A stretch of 64,000 nt of DNA from Caenorhabditis elegans (Eukaryota > Nematoda > Chromadorea > Rhabditida > Rhabditidae). This document shows positions 25,352-38,157 of the stretch, in pieces. The DNA lies in assembly GCF_000002985.6 (NCBI RefSeq), contig NC_003284.9:9734001-9798000 (forward strand), in the 5' to 3' direction. The position numbers and the translations under genes are program-made. Below the pieces are notes generated by a model. It was not told where the DNA came from, ran no database searches, and worked only from the letters and a program-made list of their open reading frames with translations. The first letter of the stretch is position 1. Each line of letters opens with the position of its first letter.

Positions 25352-27281
25352 TCAGGATCGGTTCTTATTAGCTTTTGTGGATGATGACGGAGGAGTCGTT
25401 GGTGAAGAATTACCAGTGCCAAGGAGAGAAACAAGATCATTTACTATCATTGGTAGCTCCATCTGATTGGCAAAGTAATTACGCTCGGTTGCAGTTTCCA
25501 TGTCGTATATTATGGTTCTCATTCCAGAAGCTGAGGATTCCACAATAAGAGCTCTCAAATAAATTTAATAATAACCAATGCTTTTCAAAGCCATCTTACC
25601 TATCAGCGTCATCGACACTTGTGACGAGGAAGTCGACCCCAAGAAAACTTGGTAATAGGAGTGATCTGAAAGTTTAATATAAAATTGCATGTTTAGTGCA
25701 TTATTTGATTTCAATTGAAGGTTGTATCAACGTTAACAATTAGTACCGAATTTCAGCGGTCAAATTTGAAAGTAAATTCTTTGGCGGTTTTTTGAATGGT
25801 TTGTATCTCTAGAAAAGGTTTTCTTTTGAAAAAAGTTTCAATTATAAAAAAACCAGCCGTGGACCTGTTTACAGCAACTACCAATTTGAAGCTATTTTTG
25901 AGCTGAAAACATTATTATTTTGCGGTGATTTTTACTATTATACTACCCTGTGCCAGTTACAAGTTCAATATTTGATATACCTTATTCCCCAATATGTGAA
26001 CGTGTCCATCATTGAGTAGTACCATGAAGTGTACATGTTCCCAACAGCTGTTCCGTTGACAATGGAGTATTCGGTACTTTTCCAGATCATTCCTATTGAA
26101 ATTTCATTTTATTTCAAAAAGTTTCAATGATTACCCATTAACAATTGTCTATCAGTACATCTGATCCTTCCAGCAGCAATGAGGTTGTACGTTGTCACGG
26201 CAACCTTGTCATACAAGCTATCCTGCATTATTTTGTTGCGGAGGTATGTGAGCAGCTGGAATTTAGTTTTGATGGAAACTTTATATTTTTGCCATTTGAA
26301 ATTTCTCACATCGGAAGAAAAGGAAGGAATATGCCAGATCATATTCATTTTGTTTGCCTCGCACCAGGAAACTGCTTCATCGAATGTCAAAATAGTGCCA
26401 TTATTTCCACTGCAAGAGTTATCTTAATAAAATTGATACGTTTCCTAGTGTACCCATAAACATTAAGCTGGCTCATTTGAATCCAATGTGTTTCATCGAC
26501 AATGTATGTTGCATTGTCAGTGTCGACGCTATCTGGGAGAAGAACAATTAACATTCCGTCTTTTGTCATTCGGACATCCATTACAATTGTGTCTGCTCCA
26601 TTCTGCTTGGCCTTAAAAATACAATTTACAGAAAGCAACTATTATAACTTTTGAACTTGGCGGAAAGCTGGAATTGTATTTTTGTGAACGGATCCGTGTG
26701 CTTCTCCACGATCCGAGATAATACTGGTAGCATTGAAGAATACAGCTTTCTGAAAGTAGATAGCTAAATCTTATTTTTTATTTTACATACTAAAAGCATA
26801 AATATATGCCCTGAATGTGTAAACAAATTGTAATTCGGTAAAATTTGGTTTGTAGAAACTGAATTTATTATCCAAATTTTATCGATATTAATTTCCCTGT
26901 GCCTATGTACAATTTTTTTGTTTAGCAGAACTTGGACGTGTACTTTCAAAAACACTTCCATGTTAAGAAAAATGAGTGTTTTTTCCAAAAATAAAAATTG
27001 GTATTAGATATGAAAGAGATTTCGTGAAGAAATGCAACCCCAAAAGTAACTCCAACTTACATTACTTTCTTGAACCGGGCTTCTTCGCAAGACACAAAAA
27101 GCAACCGATAAGAGGATTGGCAAAGTCAACAGCAACGCAAGAACAATTCGAAGGGCCTGAAAGTCAAAATTTATTGAGTAACGTTGAGACTTTTCAAGTT
27201 ATATACCAAAAACTTGATCGCAAGACATGCTAAAAGTGCAATCAACACGATAACTATAAACCAAATTAGCATTGGTATCAT
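25352..27281 (-). CDS. GDE1-like glycerophosphodiester phosphodiesterase homologue, probable pseudoenzyme
   Basis: Nine exons (27281-27207, 27156-27061, 26749-26657, 26611-26454, 26409-26310, 26255-26135, 26092-25981, 25665-25600, 25553-25352) encode 340 residues, close to human GDE1 (331). Two N-terminal hydrophobic segments (residues about 3-24 and 26-49) anchor it in a membrane. The GDPD fold is recognisable: SDRG at 69-72 where active enzymes have AHRG, KNTIPAF for ENTxxA, then [10 protein letters not shown] and LLPD. GDE1-family catalysis needs Glu and Asp in ELD, an Asp in the next strand, and His in HRG and HD. Here the Glu is Val98, the HRG His is Asp70, the HD His is Pro114, and the strand Asp appears to be His in the IWHIP segment; Asp100 is kept. 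I expect little or no hydrolase activity. The tail is Ser/Thr/Pro-rich. An AATAAA on the minus strand lies at 25198-25193. Confidence 0.82.
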
Positions 27282-27836
27282 TTTGAGTTCATTTCGGCTT
27301 TTAGTTGATATAAAAACACTTGATGGAAGTTAGGAAAAAGGCACCGACAACAAACTGAGACTAAAGTTATAAAGTATTTTGTGGCAAAATCACAAGGCCT
27401 CTCGGGCTTTTTGGCAGCTGATTTTGTATCCTCGATATTTTGATTTCCACCTGTTCTTTTCTATTCTTCACTCTCACAGATATGAATAATTCTTTTATTT
27501 CAATTAAAACAATCGGAAGTCGCAGTAAAGCTTTTTTAGTTTAAAGTCAAACAATTCAACCTAATATTTAAATTACAAAACAATAATTACGAAAAATGCA
27601 GTGATTGGTTTACAACCCGGATTCTGATGGAGAAGGGAGAATTCGTATTCACAGAAAAATTGAAAGAAAGAAAAAATGGGATTTTTAAGATAATTAACGA
27701 GAAAAGATAACCAGCCAAAAATGATATCGTGAAAATCTTATCAATTTTTGCCCGTTCATTTGAGAAAAAAACTAAAGCCGAGAAGAAAAATTCTAAAGTA
27801 CAGTACACAAAAATCGTAAAGCGGAAGATAATTGGA

Positions 27837-30800
27837 CTAGGCAGAGTTGGTGAGATCATGAGATAGGAACATGCTGTACTTGGCAATTGCTTGAATTGTA
27901 GAGGATGTTGAGGAGCCGGAGTCATTAGACTTTTGATCAGCATCTTTCGGAACTGATACTCGGTTGGACGCCCATTCCTGAAACAATAATTTATTTTTCT
28001 ATCTATAAAGCTGTAATAGTTTTCTTTCATTTTTATTTGAAAATATAAAAACCCTATCTTTTGCATTATTTTTGGAGATTATATTTTTTTACGACACTTA
28101 CAGTTCTCTCAGCTGATCCCCAGAGTGTGAAAAAGATAGTTGGTAAGATTGCGACAAACGCTGAAATCTCGAAAACAATAGTCCATTCATGTTTAGAACC
28201 GGTCCTGAAACGAGAAAACCAGATGATTTAGATGTTTGTATATGTACATGGACTCGGTTTTATGTTTCTTGTTCATTTCGAACCTACCTCAAAATCTGAC
28301 TGATCAATAGTTTATTGAAGATGGAGAAGCAAGATGCAACAGCAAATGCGAGTCCAGTGATAATTCCAGAGAATGCTGGAGCAAGTTGGACAATTGCAGT
28401 TAGGACACCAGGTGTATGAAGTCCTAAATTAACTTTACTTTAAAAATTGGAATATTTAAATATGTTACTAGGATGATTTTTTGCATCGTAAACCCCAATT
28501 GTCAAAATTTTGTTTGGTTTAGTTTTGAATGAAACCACCAGATATTCAAAAAGAAAACGTGGGAGTTGACCAATCATATAAGATTGTTTTCATCAACAAG
28601 AGTCAGTTCACAACACTAATTCTCAATTTACTTACCTGCAAATGCATTTGCCAAGCAGAGAATTATAATTGCCCATATTGCATGTTGTAGATTACTCATT
28701 AGCGGAGTTGCAGCAATGCAAATACCAAGTCCGAGTGAGGCGATGAAGTTGAATATTTTGCAAGACTGGGTTTTTCCTAATAATTTTATTTTTCGTTAAA
28801 TGTTTTCTAATCTGAAACAATCTTACTCAAATATCCGTTTGCAGTAAGATATGACGCTAGGCTTGCCGAGAGACATTTTGACAAAAACAGAATAGCCATT
28901 GGAAGTGCTGATACTAAACCATTCACAGTATTCGATAAGCCAAGAACGTCGGAAAAGAATTTTGGAAGAAACTGGAGCATGATAACTAGTGGAAATTCAT
29001 GGCACACAAGAGCAGCAACAGCCACCCAGACTTGTTTTGACGTGAAAATTGCTTTCCACGGAGTGTTTTTTCGATTATTCCTTTTTCCAATGTTTTCCTC
29101 TTCAATTTTGCGGTTGATATAAGCTTCTTCGTTCTGAAATGTATATTATGATTTTTTTCCATCCTTATAGCTTGTTTTGTTTTGTCACAAAGTCTTACAT
29201 GAGAAATACATAAATGTTTCGATGGTTTGTCAGCTGAAAAAACCACCCAAATAACCAAAACTGCCGCAGCAACTACTGAGGACAGGTAGAAAATAGCTGG
29301 CCATCCACCAAGAAATTTACTTCCATCACTTCCGCATAACCATCCTCCAATTGGCAAAATGATCAGCGTACCTAGAAAATAACATTTGTTTTTAATTTTA
29401 TTTCAAGTTTTCAAATGTACACGATTTTCCGAATCAATTACTTTCCTTGTTACTATCCCCAAATACTTTTAAGAACACAAGTTGCAATTACGTGAATGCT
29501 GTGAACTTCATGTTAAAAAAACAGGGAACGCACCGATTTGCCGACCACTGGTCACAATTCCCAGTGCACTGGGTCGTTCTTTTGGTGGAAACCATCGGGT
29601 GATCAGTGACGAGGACGCAGGAGAGAGAAGCGCATCACCAAATCCAGTGAGAACTCTGAAAGTTGATGAGAATAAGTGAGGTTCTAAGATGAAGGTCTAA
29701 GGGGAATTGAGTTCATTGAACTGAATTTCATCTTTCTTTGTTTTTGTACTACCGTAAAAATTATTTTTTACCAACTGAAAAGTGAAACTCATGATTTTAA
29801 TTGCACAGCTTATACTTATAATAAATTTCACTGTTACTTCTTCATAGTGCGGACTTTCCACGAAAAATGAGAACTATTTTAGACGTTATGACATCAGAAC
29901 AGCAATCTGTTGTTTTTTGATCTGTTTTATCTGTGTTGTCTATTTATCTATATTGGTCACAAGTTTCTGAATAATCATATGTTGCCACCATACAATTTGG
30001 AATCTTCTTTTAACCTCTAAACCTAGACTATATATGGAAAGTAAAACAAAGCGATCAGGTATCAGAGACGAACGGCAAATGATATACGCAGAACGAAAAA
30101 CGAAACACGACAAAACGAGAATTCTCACTTTCCATTACAAATTGATAAGATACGTGTGAAAAAGGAACAGTAGTGTGATTTATTGAAACACTTAATTAAT
30201 ATTGAGTATTGTTCTCGAAATCTGTAACTAACCTCAGAAAGAAGACGAGTGCAAATGATGCACCAGCAGATATTGGTAATACGGCATTTGATACTATAAT
30301 AAATGCCATTGCTGCTACGATTGTCCATTTTCCATTTAGACGATCTGCTTGCCATCCAGTGATCACCATAAATAGTGAACCAAAGTTTTGACCGGAGTAT
30401 ATTAAACCTTAAGTATTGAAATATTGGATTAGGATAATTATTGGTTCTACAAAATTATTGTTGATATTGTTGATAATAAACTCAGTTTTAATGTTTTATA
30501 ACCTTCAAGTTGATACAAAATACCAATTTTGCAAAACGGGAAATAAAGCCAATTCTAATTATTTTATCGAAGCTAGATATCCGAAAATTAATTTAATATC
30601 CTCAAATTATAATTTTCAGATCCACACCGCAACAATTGATAAGATTTTCAAAAATTAAAATTTCACCTTGCTGAATAGAACTCCAAGCAAATTGTTTCGG
30701 GTGGTTGCATGGGATGGCTTCTACTTCTGGCTCCGCTAATGGGCACGTGTAGTTTGTATCAGGCTTTTTCACCATGCAAACCATTGATTGGGATATATTC

Positions 30801-30919
30801 GAAGTTCCAATAGCTAATGCCACAAAGCACAGGCATAATAGGAACGAGAAAAATAGTCGCGTCGAAGGGAAGATTTTGGACTTCTCTGAGACGAACACGC
30901 ATTCTTTTTGCGAGTCCAT
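27837..30919 (-). CDS. SLC17-like major facilitator transporter
   Basis: Nine exons (30919-30667, 30407-30233, 29655-29534, 29371-29199, 29133-28827, 28776-28636, 28423-28288, 28204-28102, 27977-27837) encode 516 residues with about 12 hydrophobic segments. The layout is that of the SLC17 anion/phosphate/vesicular-glutamate-type family: cytosolic N-terminus, first membrane span (FFSFLLCLCFVALAI), then a large loop with NxT (NYTC). It continues with YSGQNFGSLFMVITGWQADR, the RVLTGFGDALLSPA segment and the RWFPPKERPSALG loop, which match the family's TM2 to TM5 region. The substrate cannot be assigned. The C-terminus is hydrophilic and Ser-rich. The start is supported by a TTTTTACAG acceptor directly before AAGATG, which looks like an SL1 site. 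A minus-strand AATAAA lies at 27499-27494. The GDE1-like gene follows on the same strand. Confidence 0.88.
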
Positions 30920-33900
30920 CTTCTGTAAAAATTCAAGAATTTGAGAAATTAACAAAAACCGGAACTTTTGAAGTTGGGAGAAAATGAAAATTCTAAGTAA
31001 ATATTAGATGTGATGTGACGTTTAGAACTGGAACAGTGTAACAAAATAGTAGTGAAGAAGATGAAAAAAGTATTTTTGAATTTCTATAAAATTCCAATAA
31101 AAGTGATATTTGGAAAAGATGCAATTATGATTTTGCCAACGCATGGACCAGTAAAAATGATTGAAGAATCAGTTACAAGATATTGAGCGGTAAAAAGAGA
31201 TAAAAAAGATAAGGATGTTTAAGATGAGGGAAAAAATCAGAAAAAGGTTCTAGTAAAATCTTCGCCATTTTCACGGGTCTCTACTTGTTCATGTGATGAA
31301 CACCCGCGAGGGGACAAGATTGATGGCTGATTTGGCTAGGAGGAGACACCGACGCCATTTGTTGACTATGGCGTAGGCCTTACTCAATTTTCTGTGGTCT
31401 CCATCACTAGTGTACTGTATCGATAACTGTTTATTCTATGTCTCTAAAATCGCCCTCAGTCTTCCATTTGTCAGATGTGTTATTAATAAACTGAACTTCT
31501 GGAACTAGATGATAAGAATAGCGGGGAAGATGTTGATCAGAGGGGGAAGGAGGCGATAAAATTAATAATCTCGTCAATTGTTCAAATTGAAATGACAAAG
31601 CATTCCTATCGGGTCATCAGATGAGTGTGAACAGGGACAAATGGAGTGGGAGGATAAGGTTGGGCAAGTTCTGAGACCAAGAATAAGGTCAGCTGAGACT
31701 GAGATTCAGTTGAGTTCTCATTTCCTTTTTGAGAGTATTGGTAAAGAAAAACTAAGAAGTTTTGAATAATATTTTAAAGTTCAACCTGAAAAAATTTGCT
31801 TTCTGGACGTGGTTCTAGCTTGAAATCTATCAACCTTTTTTTGACAACACCAAGAAACAATGGTACGAAAAACAACTCAAAAGACAGTTTCATTCTAATA
31901 CACATTTCAACAGAAACAAAAACACAAAGATTTCGAAGTATTGCGTTCCAGCATGTAGGTTTTAACAGTTGTATTTAGAAAATTCGATGGGAAAGTGATA
32001 ATTGCAATAAAATAAAGTTATTTGAACAGCTGTTTTCTGGGAAAAATTGTTCAACAGAAAGTTATCTGCAATTCAGGATTTGACAAAAACGGAATTGTCT
32101 GTTTTCAAAAAATTTGACAAATAAAAAGATTAGCTGAAACAACTTCATATGTCATAGCTAACCTATTCAAAATTTTGAAACCCTCTTTCATCAAAACACA
32201 AAAATAAAAAGAAAAAAAACAAAACTTGAATGTTGAAAAGGGAGATTTTTAAATAAGCTGTCCACAAAATGGATTCAGCGATCATCGATTTAATGAGGAA
32301 ACCAACAGAAAAAAATCAAACGTTATAAAACCATGTAATTGAAGTTTGTATACGTCTGTACTTCTGACCACGCATGGAGACCAGAAAAAAAGTATCTGCA
32401 TAGAGAAAAAGGTAAATGGAAGATGACTCAGTGTACATCAGTCACACACCATCCGAACATCCCTTTTGCCACAAAATGCTTACATTCGCACAAAATAGGA
32501 TGCGAATTTGAAACTGTAACTAGATACAAATAGTTGTATTATTAGTCTCATTTTTTTCTTTTCTACCACACCCCCAATCATTCAAAAGAAACACTTTCAC
32601 TACTGTATCGAGTGAGACATCGGGATTATGTAATCCGCAATGTTTGTTTTAGCGATTTTCGGTCTAATTGCGGAAATGGAAGCCGACGATTGACAAAGCT
32701 GCAGAAAACGGTGTTGGTAGAAGAAAGATTGAAGAAGCACACGTATCGTTTCGCTTTTATAGTCGCCGTCATACAAGTTTCAATTTACTCAGCATGCTTA
32801 TTGGGCTTACAAAACACATATGCTCACGTCATTTACTTGTTTCTCCATTCTCAATTTAGGAGAAAGGCTTTGTGAGTCATAATGAACTAGCTTAACTACC
32901 TGCACAGAGCTTGGAAGTACACAAGTTAAGTATTGTACTGGAAAATATGAGTTGTCTTGCACAAAAATATACACAAAAAGATCATTATAACATAAGCGTA
33001 AACCTACGGAACAATTCGAGTAATAAGGTTATCTGGTGGAATAATTGATCAAATGATCTGATTTTGGAACTTCAATTGAGCAAACCGTTTTTAACCAGAT
33101 TTGAGGCATCAAACAAGCCTTAACCAATTTTTCTCTCGAAAAATACTAACAACTAACCGTCTAAAGAAAACATTACCAAAAGTAGCCTAACAAATTATTG
33201 CAAGAACATTGTGATTTAAATTTGGAAAAATCGTCTAATAATTGCAAAACATGTTTAATATTTCAATTTTTGCAAGTTTTCCTATTTTTTTATATGCATA
33301 ATTTGCCGGAAACGGGAGTGGGTGTTTAGGGAGTGGTTCGTGATTTTAAGCTTCTCTTGTCTCATTGTGTCAACACATTTCATATGACAAAAGTCATAAG
33401 GTTGAAAATCAAGATTTAGTGACCCTATTGAAAATAAGACTTGGGTGTTTCCAGACTAGATTAAAGTGCAGCCCACAATTTTGCAAAGTAGAAGTTTTGC
33501 AGTATGGCAACGTTGCCTGTTCTATGTTTGATTAGAATAGAAATCATCATGAAAAGAGTTTATTCTTAGAAATTATGCAGACTCATTCATCAGGAATAGA
33601 AACGGAAGGTGCTTAGAATGAATAAGAAATTTTCAATGGGAATCTAACAATTGCGAAAAAAAGGTTATTCGTCATTCGATTTAACCGAAAGAAGTTTCTT
33701 TGCTCTCTCAATTTTTCACTTATTTTGATTGAACCTTTATACTACTATCTTTGATGATATAAAATTTGGATGTCCGCATACGTTCCCATTCTTCTCCTCC
33801 CACTCGAATACCATTCCCGACGCATATACCACATCATTTGAACTATTCCGCTTGTGTCTAGAATATGCAAACCGCGATATAGACCAGACCACCCACCTAC

Positions 33901-36900
33901 GCGGTCTTGAGACTGGGTGTGGTTCTGATGGACAAACGATATTTTTTCAGGTTTCCAATGAAAAAGATGACGATGATTCAGAATTTCAGAAAGTTGATGT
34001 GTTGCGGGCATGAGCCGAGACATCACGAACGCCTTATCAGCATGTTGCTGATGTGACAAACTTTGAACTTGCTTCGATTAACTTTTTGATTTTTCAATTC
34101 AACAGTATGCCACGACCACGCTGCAATCACGTTGCCACCACTCTTCTTAAAGTCAATATGTACAAAAGTTTAAATGACTGAGTTGTTCAAATTGAAAGAA
34201 ATACCTTTAACACAAAACACACAAGGAGGGTGTTTGTTTACTTTTTTACTGTTCAAAACTGCCATTTATAGATCTTGGAAGGTCTCCAAATTAAGAATCA
34301 AAAATTGAATAATCGCGTAGACTAGACTGAATGCATGAGAAGTAAACAAAACATACACGTGGCAAGTTGAAAATGTAATCGAACTTTTTGGTGAATGACA
34401 GCTTAAAACATCAATTTTTATAAACGGAGTAAGTACGGGATGGTTCTGAATTGAAGACAGATTGAATAGGACAACAAAATGATATAACACCTTGCCTCTG
34501 TAAAAAAAACGCCAATGTTTGTTATCACTAACACGAGAATTAATTTAACTTTTACAATAAGAACAAAAACAATTTAATAATAAGGCCAGCTCAATTAAGT
34601 TGACGGAAATCCTATCACGAGAAGACATTTTTTTACTCCTGTTCTTTATTTTTCTCTGAGTTTCAAATGATATTTCAGTTGGTGGCTAGCCAAAACAATT
34701 GGATACAACTGCCGGACATTTGATGTTGTCAGTTGATACTATCATGATACAAAAACAAGATACTGGAAATGTTGAAGATCGAAAAAAGGTTTGGAATAAA
34801 ATTTCAATTGGAATATGAAATCACTTCAAAATATTTCGGTTTTAAGTTTTTCAGTGACCTTATTTATTAAAATTGATTGTCTCAAAAACAAAAAAAAAGT
34901 GTTGTAGTAAATTAAAAATTAATATTTTCGTAGTTCAGAAGTCAAAGTTTCTTCATTCCCTGATTTACCTGAGAGTAACTCTGAGTAACTCTGACCTAGT
35001 TTCTTCTACCAGACCTTTCAGACCTAGAAACTCGAGCATCTAGCCAATTCAGTTTTATTATAGTTTGAATATATAAAATTTCAAATAGGAAAAAACCAGA
35101 ATAACAGAAGTCTCACAGGTTCCACGTATGACAAAAATGATAGACTGATTCAGACAAGTCCGAGCAATGTAAACTTGCAAAATTGAAAAGCACAAATAGA
35201 AGCCGGTAATACACGGTAGAGCAAGAAATAAAAATGGAACAAAGTCTGTGGTCAGTTTGTGTAAATACATAATACTGACCAATGAAAGAGGCGAAAAGGC
35301 TATGAGGTCAACATCAACAAACTTTTGAGGAAGTAGTAGCTAGTTTGAGTAATCTCGAAAAAACGATGAAAGGAAACAGTAAGTAAGCAAGTTGGAAAAA
35401 GTTGAAAAAAAGCAATCACGAAATCGAGGACTCTTTACATAATAAAGGTTGTTTATGAACGAGGTGTAAATCGAACTGTGAAGAATAGAAAAGACGAAGT
35501 AAATTGCGCATGAATTTTCTCTATTCATGCGCAAATACGGTAGAAATACAAGAAATGCATACGACATTAGGAAAAGAAAAGGAAATTGAGGACATGTTTA
35601 TGCTTTTCGATAGATTCACAACTATGTTTATTTGCTGTTAAAGCCTTTTTTCCGTTTGGCCTTGAAATTCAGATAGTAGCACACAAAATTTGTATGTGTT
35701 TCGTTCCATTCCTGATCGACTACTGTCTCCCAACATGCAATCCCATTCCTACTGATCAATGGCAAATGTTTGCATTTCAGCAGATGGAATTGTTGCAAGT
35801 GTGTAGAGTATACTTTGGCAAACGACATTATTAAACACTATTTGGACGGGCTCTAATTGGTTTTTCTCTGGAGATTTTTACTCTATAAGCGAGAATTCAT
35901 ACAATCTAGAACTGGAAAACACTACATTTATTCACAGTAAACACATACATAATATTGAAAAGCACTTCGACAACGTTACCATGAAACAATCAAATATTGA
36001 TTTGAACTTTAGACATTTAAAACATGTTTCCAATAGATAGTATTATTAATGAGTGAGCAGCGATACCAAGTTATTTTTGTACAGACCGGATAAAAACGAA
36101 GTTAGATTAACTTCCAAAAATATGGAATTTTTATCGCAAATTGTTCATTTGATAAACCTGGGTGTCATTTTTAAGGAAGTGAAAAAATGTTCATAATAGT
36201 TAAAACTAAGAGTAAGTGTTTGATTTTTACCCTCAAACAATTGTTTTATGTGGGAGTATTGACAAGTAAAAACTGTGAACTCGGATTTTTAAAAAAACAA
36301 GAATTTTGAATCTCAAAAAACTATTTCTTTCGCTACTGTCAAAAACGGTTTTACCAGGGTTTTTTTTCCAAAAACTATAACTGTAAAATCTACGTCATGT
36401 GGCAACATAATGCTAGGTTTTCATTTTACTCCGTACAAAAAAACTCAGCTGGACAAAATAATAGGTGAAAAAAGATGGTGCGAAGGTTCCGTCTGTACTA
36501 CAACTCATCGTCTGATTCATATAAAAGTGTACTAATTTTGTGTATACTCTTTAAAACCCATGTTTTCGTTACTAAATTCGCAAATTCAAAAAAAAAACCA
36601 AAAATTGCATAACATATAAAACGTTTCTGATTGTTTTTTTTGTTAAATTTAGTCATTAGTGGTTGGGGTGACACATAATACCGCCTAATCCTTTACACAT
36701 GGGCATCCTGAAAGTTGTTAGTACCCATATTTGTCTTTCATGTGATTGTGGTGGTACATTGGTATTTTAACTGAAAATGTATTGCTAGTTAGTTACTTAT
36801 CAAAACAACAATTTTTGACGCAGTGATAAAAACAATAGCACACAAATTTCGAATCCGTAATAACGTAACAATATTCTCTTCTTTTTTTCATACTTGTTTA

Positions 36901-38157
36901 TCATTTCAAAAAATGAGCAAAAGTAGTTTAGATTGCATAATGCATAAAAAATTTGTATTGAACGTACATTTAAAAAAACGTACACGATAAGCAATATTTT
37001 CGCAAGGGAGTGAAGGCTTCTTTTAAAAATAAGTTAATTTCTAATGTATTTTATTAGCCGTTCCACTACTATTTATACACTGACACAGTGCTTTGATATT
37101 GTTAATTTATCAAAGCCAAGTATTTTAATAAAAATTCAACAGACATTTGAAAACCTTTTATTGCAATTATTCATAACATTGTGACAATTTTCCGATTAAC
37201 GTCTAACAACTTTTACATGATACTCTGAAAATTGTTAAATTTGAAAGTATTTTCTATTCGGAGATTTTTTGGTTTTTTTTTTTTGAGAAAAATCACATTT
37301 GGTTTTAAAAAGGGACTGACAATGATTTTGAAATAGCTTGAAATAATTTAAAAAAATCATTACAATAATTGCTCATTATGGAATTTGTAATTTTATACTA
37401 CTTGTGTGTTTGATATTCAAAATAAATTCGATTTGTTTTTTCATTATCTCACTAAATGTTTTCAAAAATTACTACTACCCCACTACATCCCAATAATTCC
37501 CATGAATTTAACACTGTAATATATTTTTAAAAAATATATTAAAACTGCCGTTCTAAATTAACAAATTACGAACAGCCTTTTAAAAAATCCGATTAGATTT
37601 TGACATTTTTTGATTTATGCATGATTTATGCGAATTGATTTCACTTCAACTTTAGCCCTGTAAAAAACATATTTTGATGCTTTTCCAACAAGTGAACAAG
37701 GAAAATTACTTTATGAATCGATAAAACAGATCCATATGAGAGAAACGAATCAGCCCAATGAAAAATCAAATCAACGTTTCAAAGCTTTCAAGAATAAATG
37801 TGGGAGCCATAAAACCGAATGAAAATATAAAACGGGACGGGAAGACGCGGTGGGATGGGTGTATGTTCAATATTCCGCAACATTATGCATCAAGCGGTTA
37901 AGCATGAGTCTACTTGGTATAATGAACAGGAGCATTTAAAAGAACAAAAGACCGGTGGAGGGATGCTGGATGTGATTTAACATATTTGAGGGAAAGACAC
38001 ATGTAAATGTGTATACCTAATGATTATTGGGACAAAGTGATTAATTCATTGGGAACAAGGCTAGCTAAGCATTGGGTTCTATAAAACAAATCGTCGGATG
38101 ATGTATTCGAGTAAATGTGCATGGGAAGTGTTTTTTTTTGTCATCGGGGGATATGGT
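30920..38157. other. Long intergenic region without a convincing gene
   Basis: About 7.2 kb of AT-rich DNA lies between the SLC17-like 5' end and the CCDC6-like 3' end. The first kilobase or two presumably regulates the SLC17-like gene. Open frames at 32339, 32612 and 33729 (+) show no splice context or family resemblance. Minus-strand frames between 35834 and 34266 are hydrophobic and faintly like parts of a nematode serpentine receptor, but do not assemble into a gene. I see no tRNA or long repeat. Confidence 0.5.

Noticed and set aside
25352..27281. Annotating the GDE1-like protein as an active phosphodiesterase
   Set aside because: The His of HRG, the Glu of ELD and the His of HD are all replaced.
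33729..34059. Overlapping open frames of about 100 codons on both strands
   Set aside because: Both strands are open over the same stretch, with no splice structure, signal or domain.
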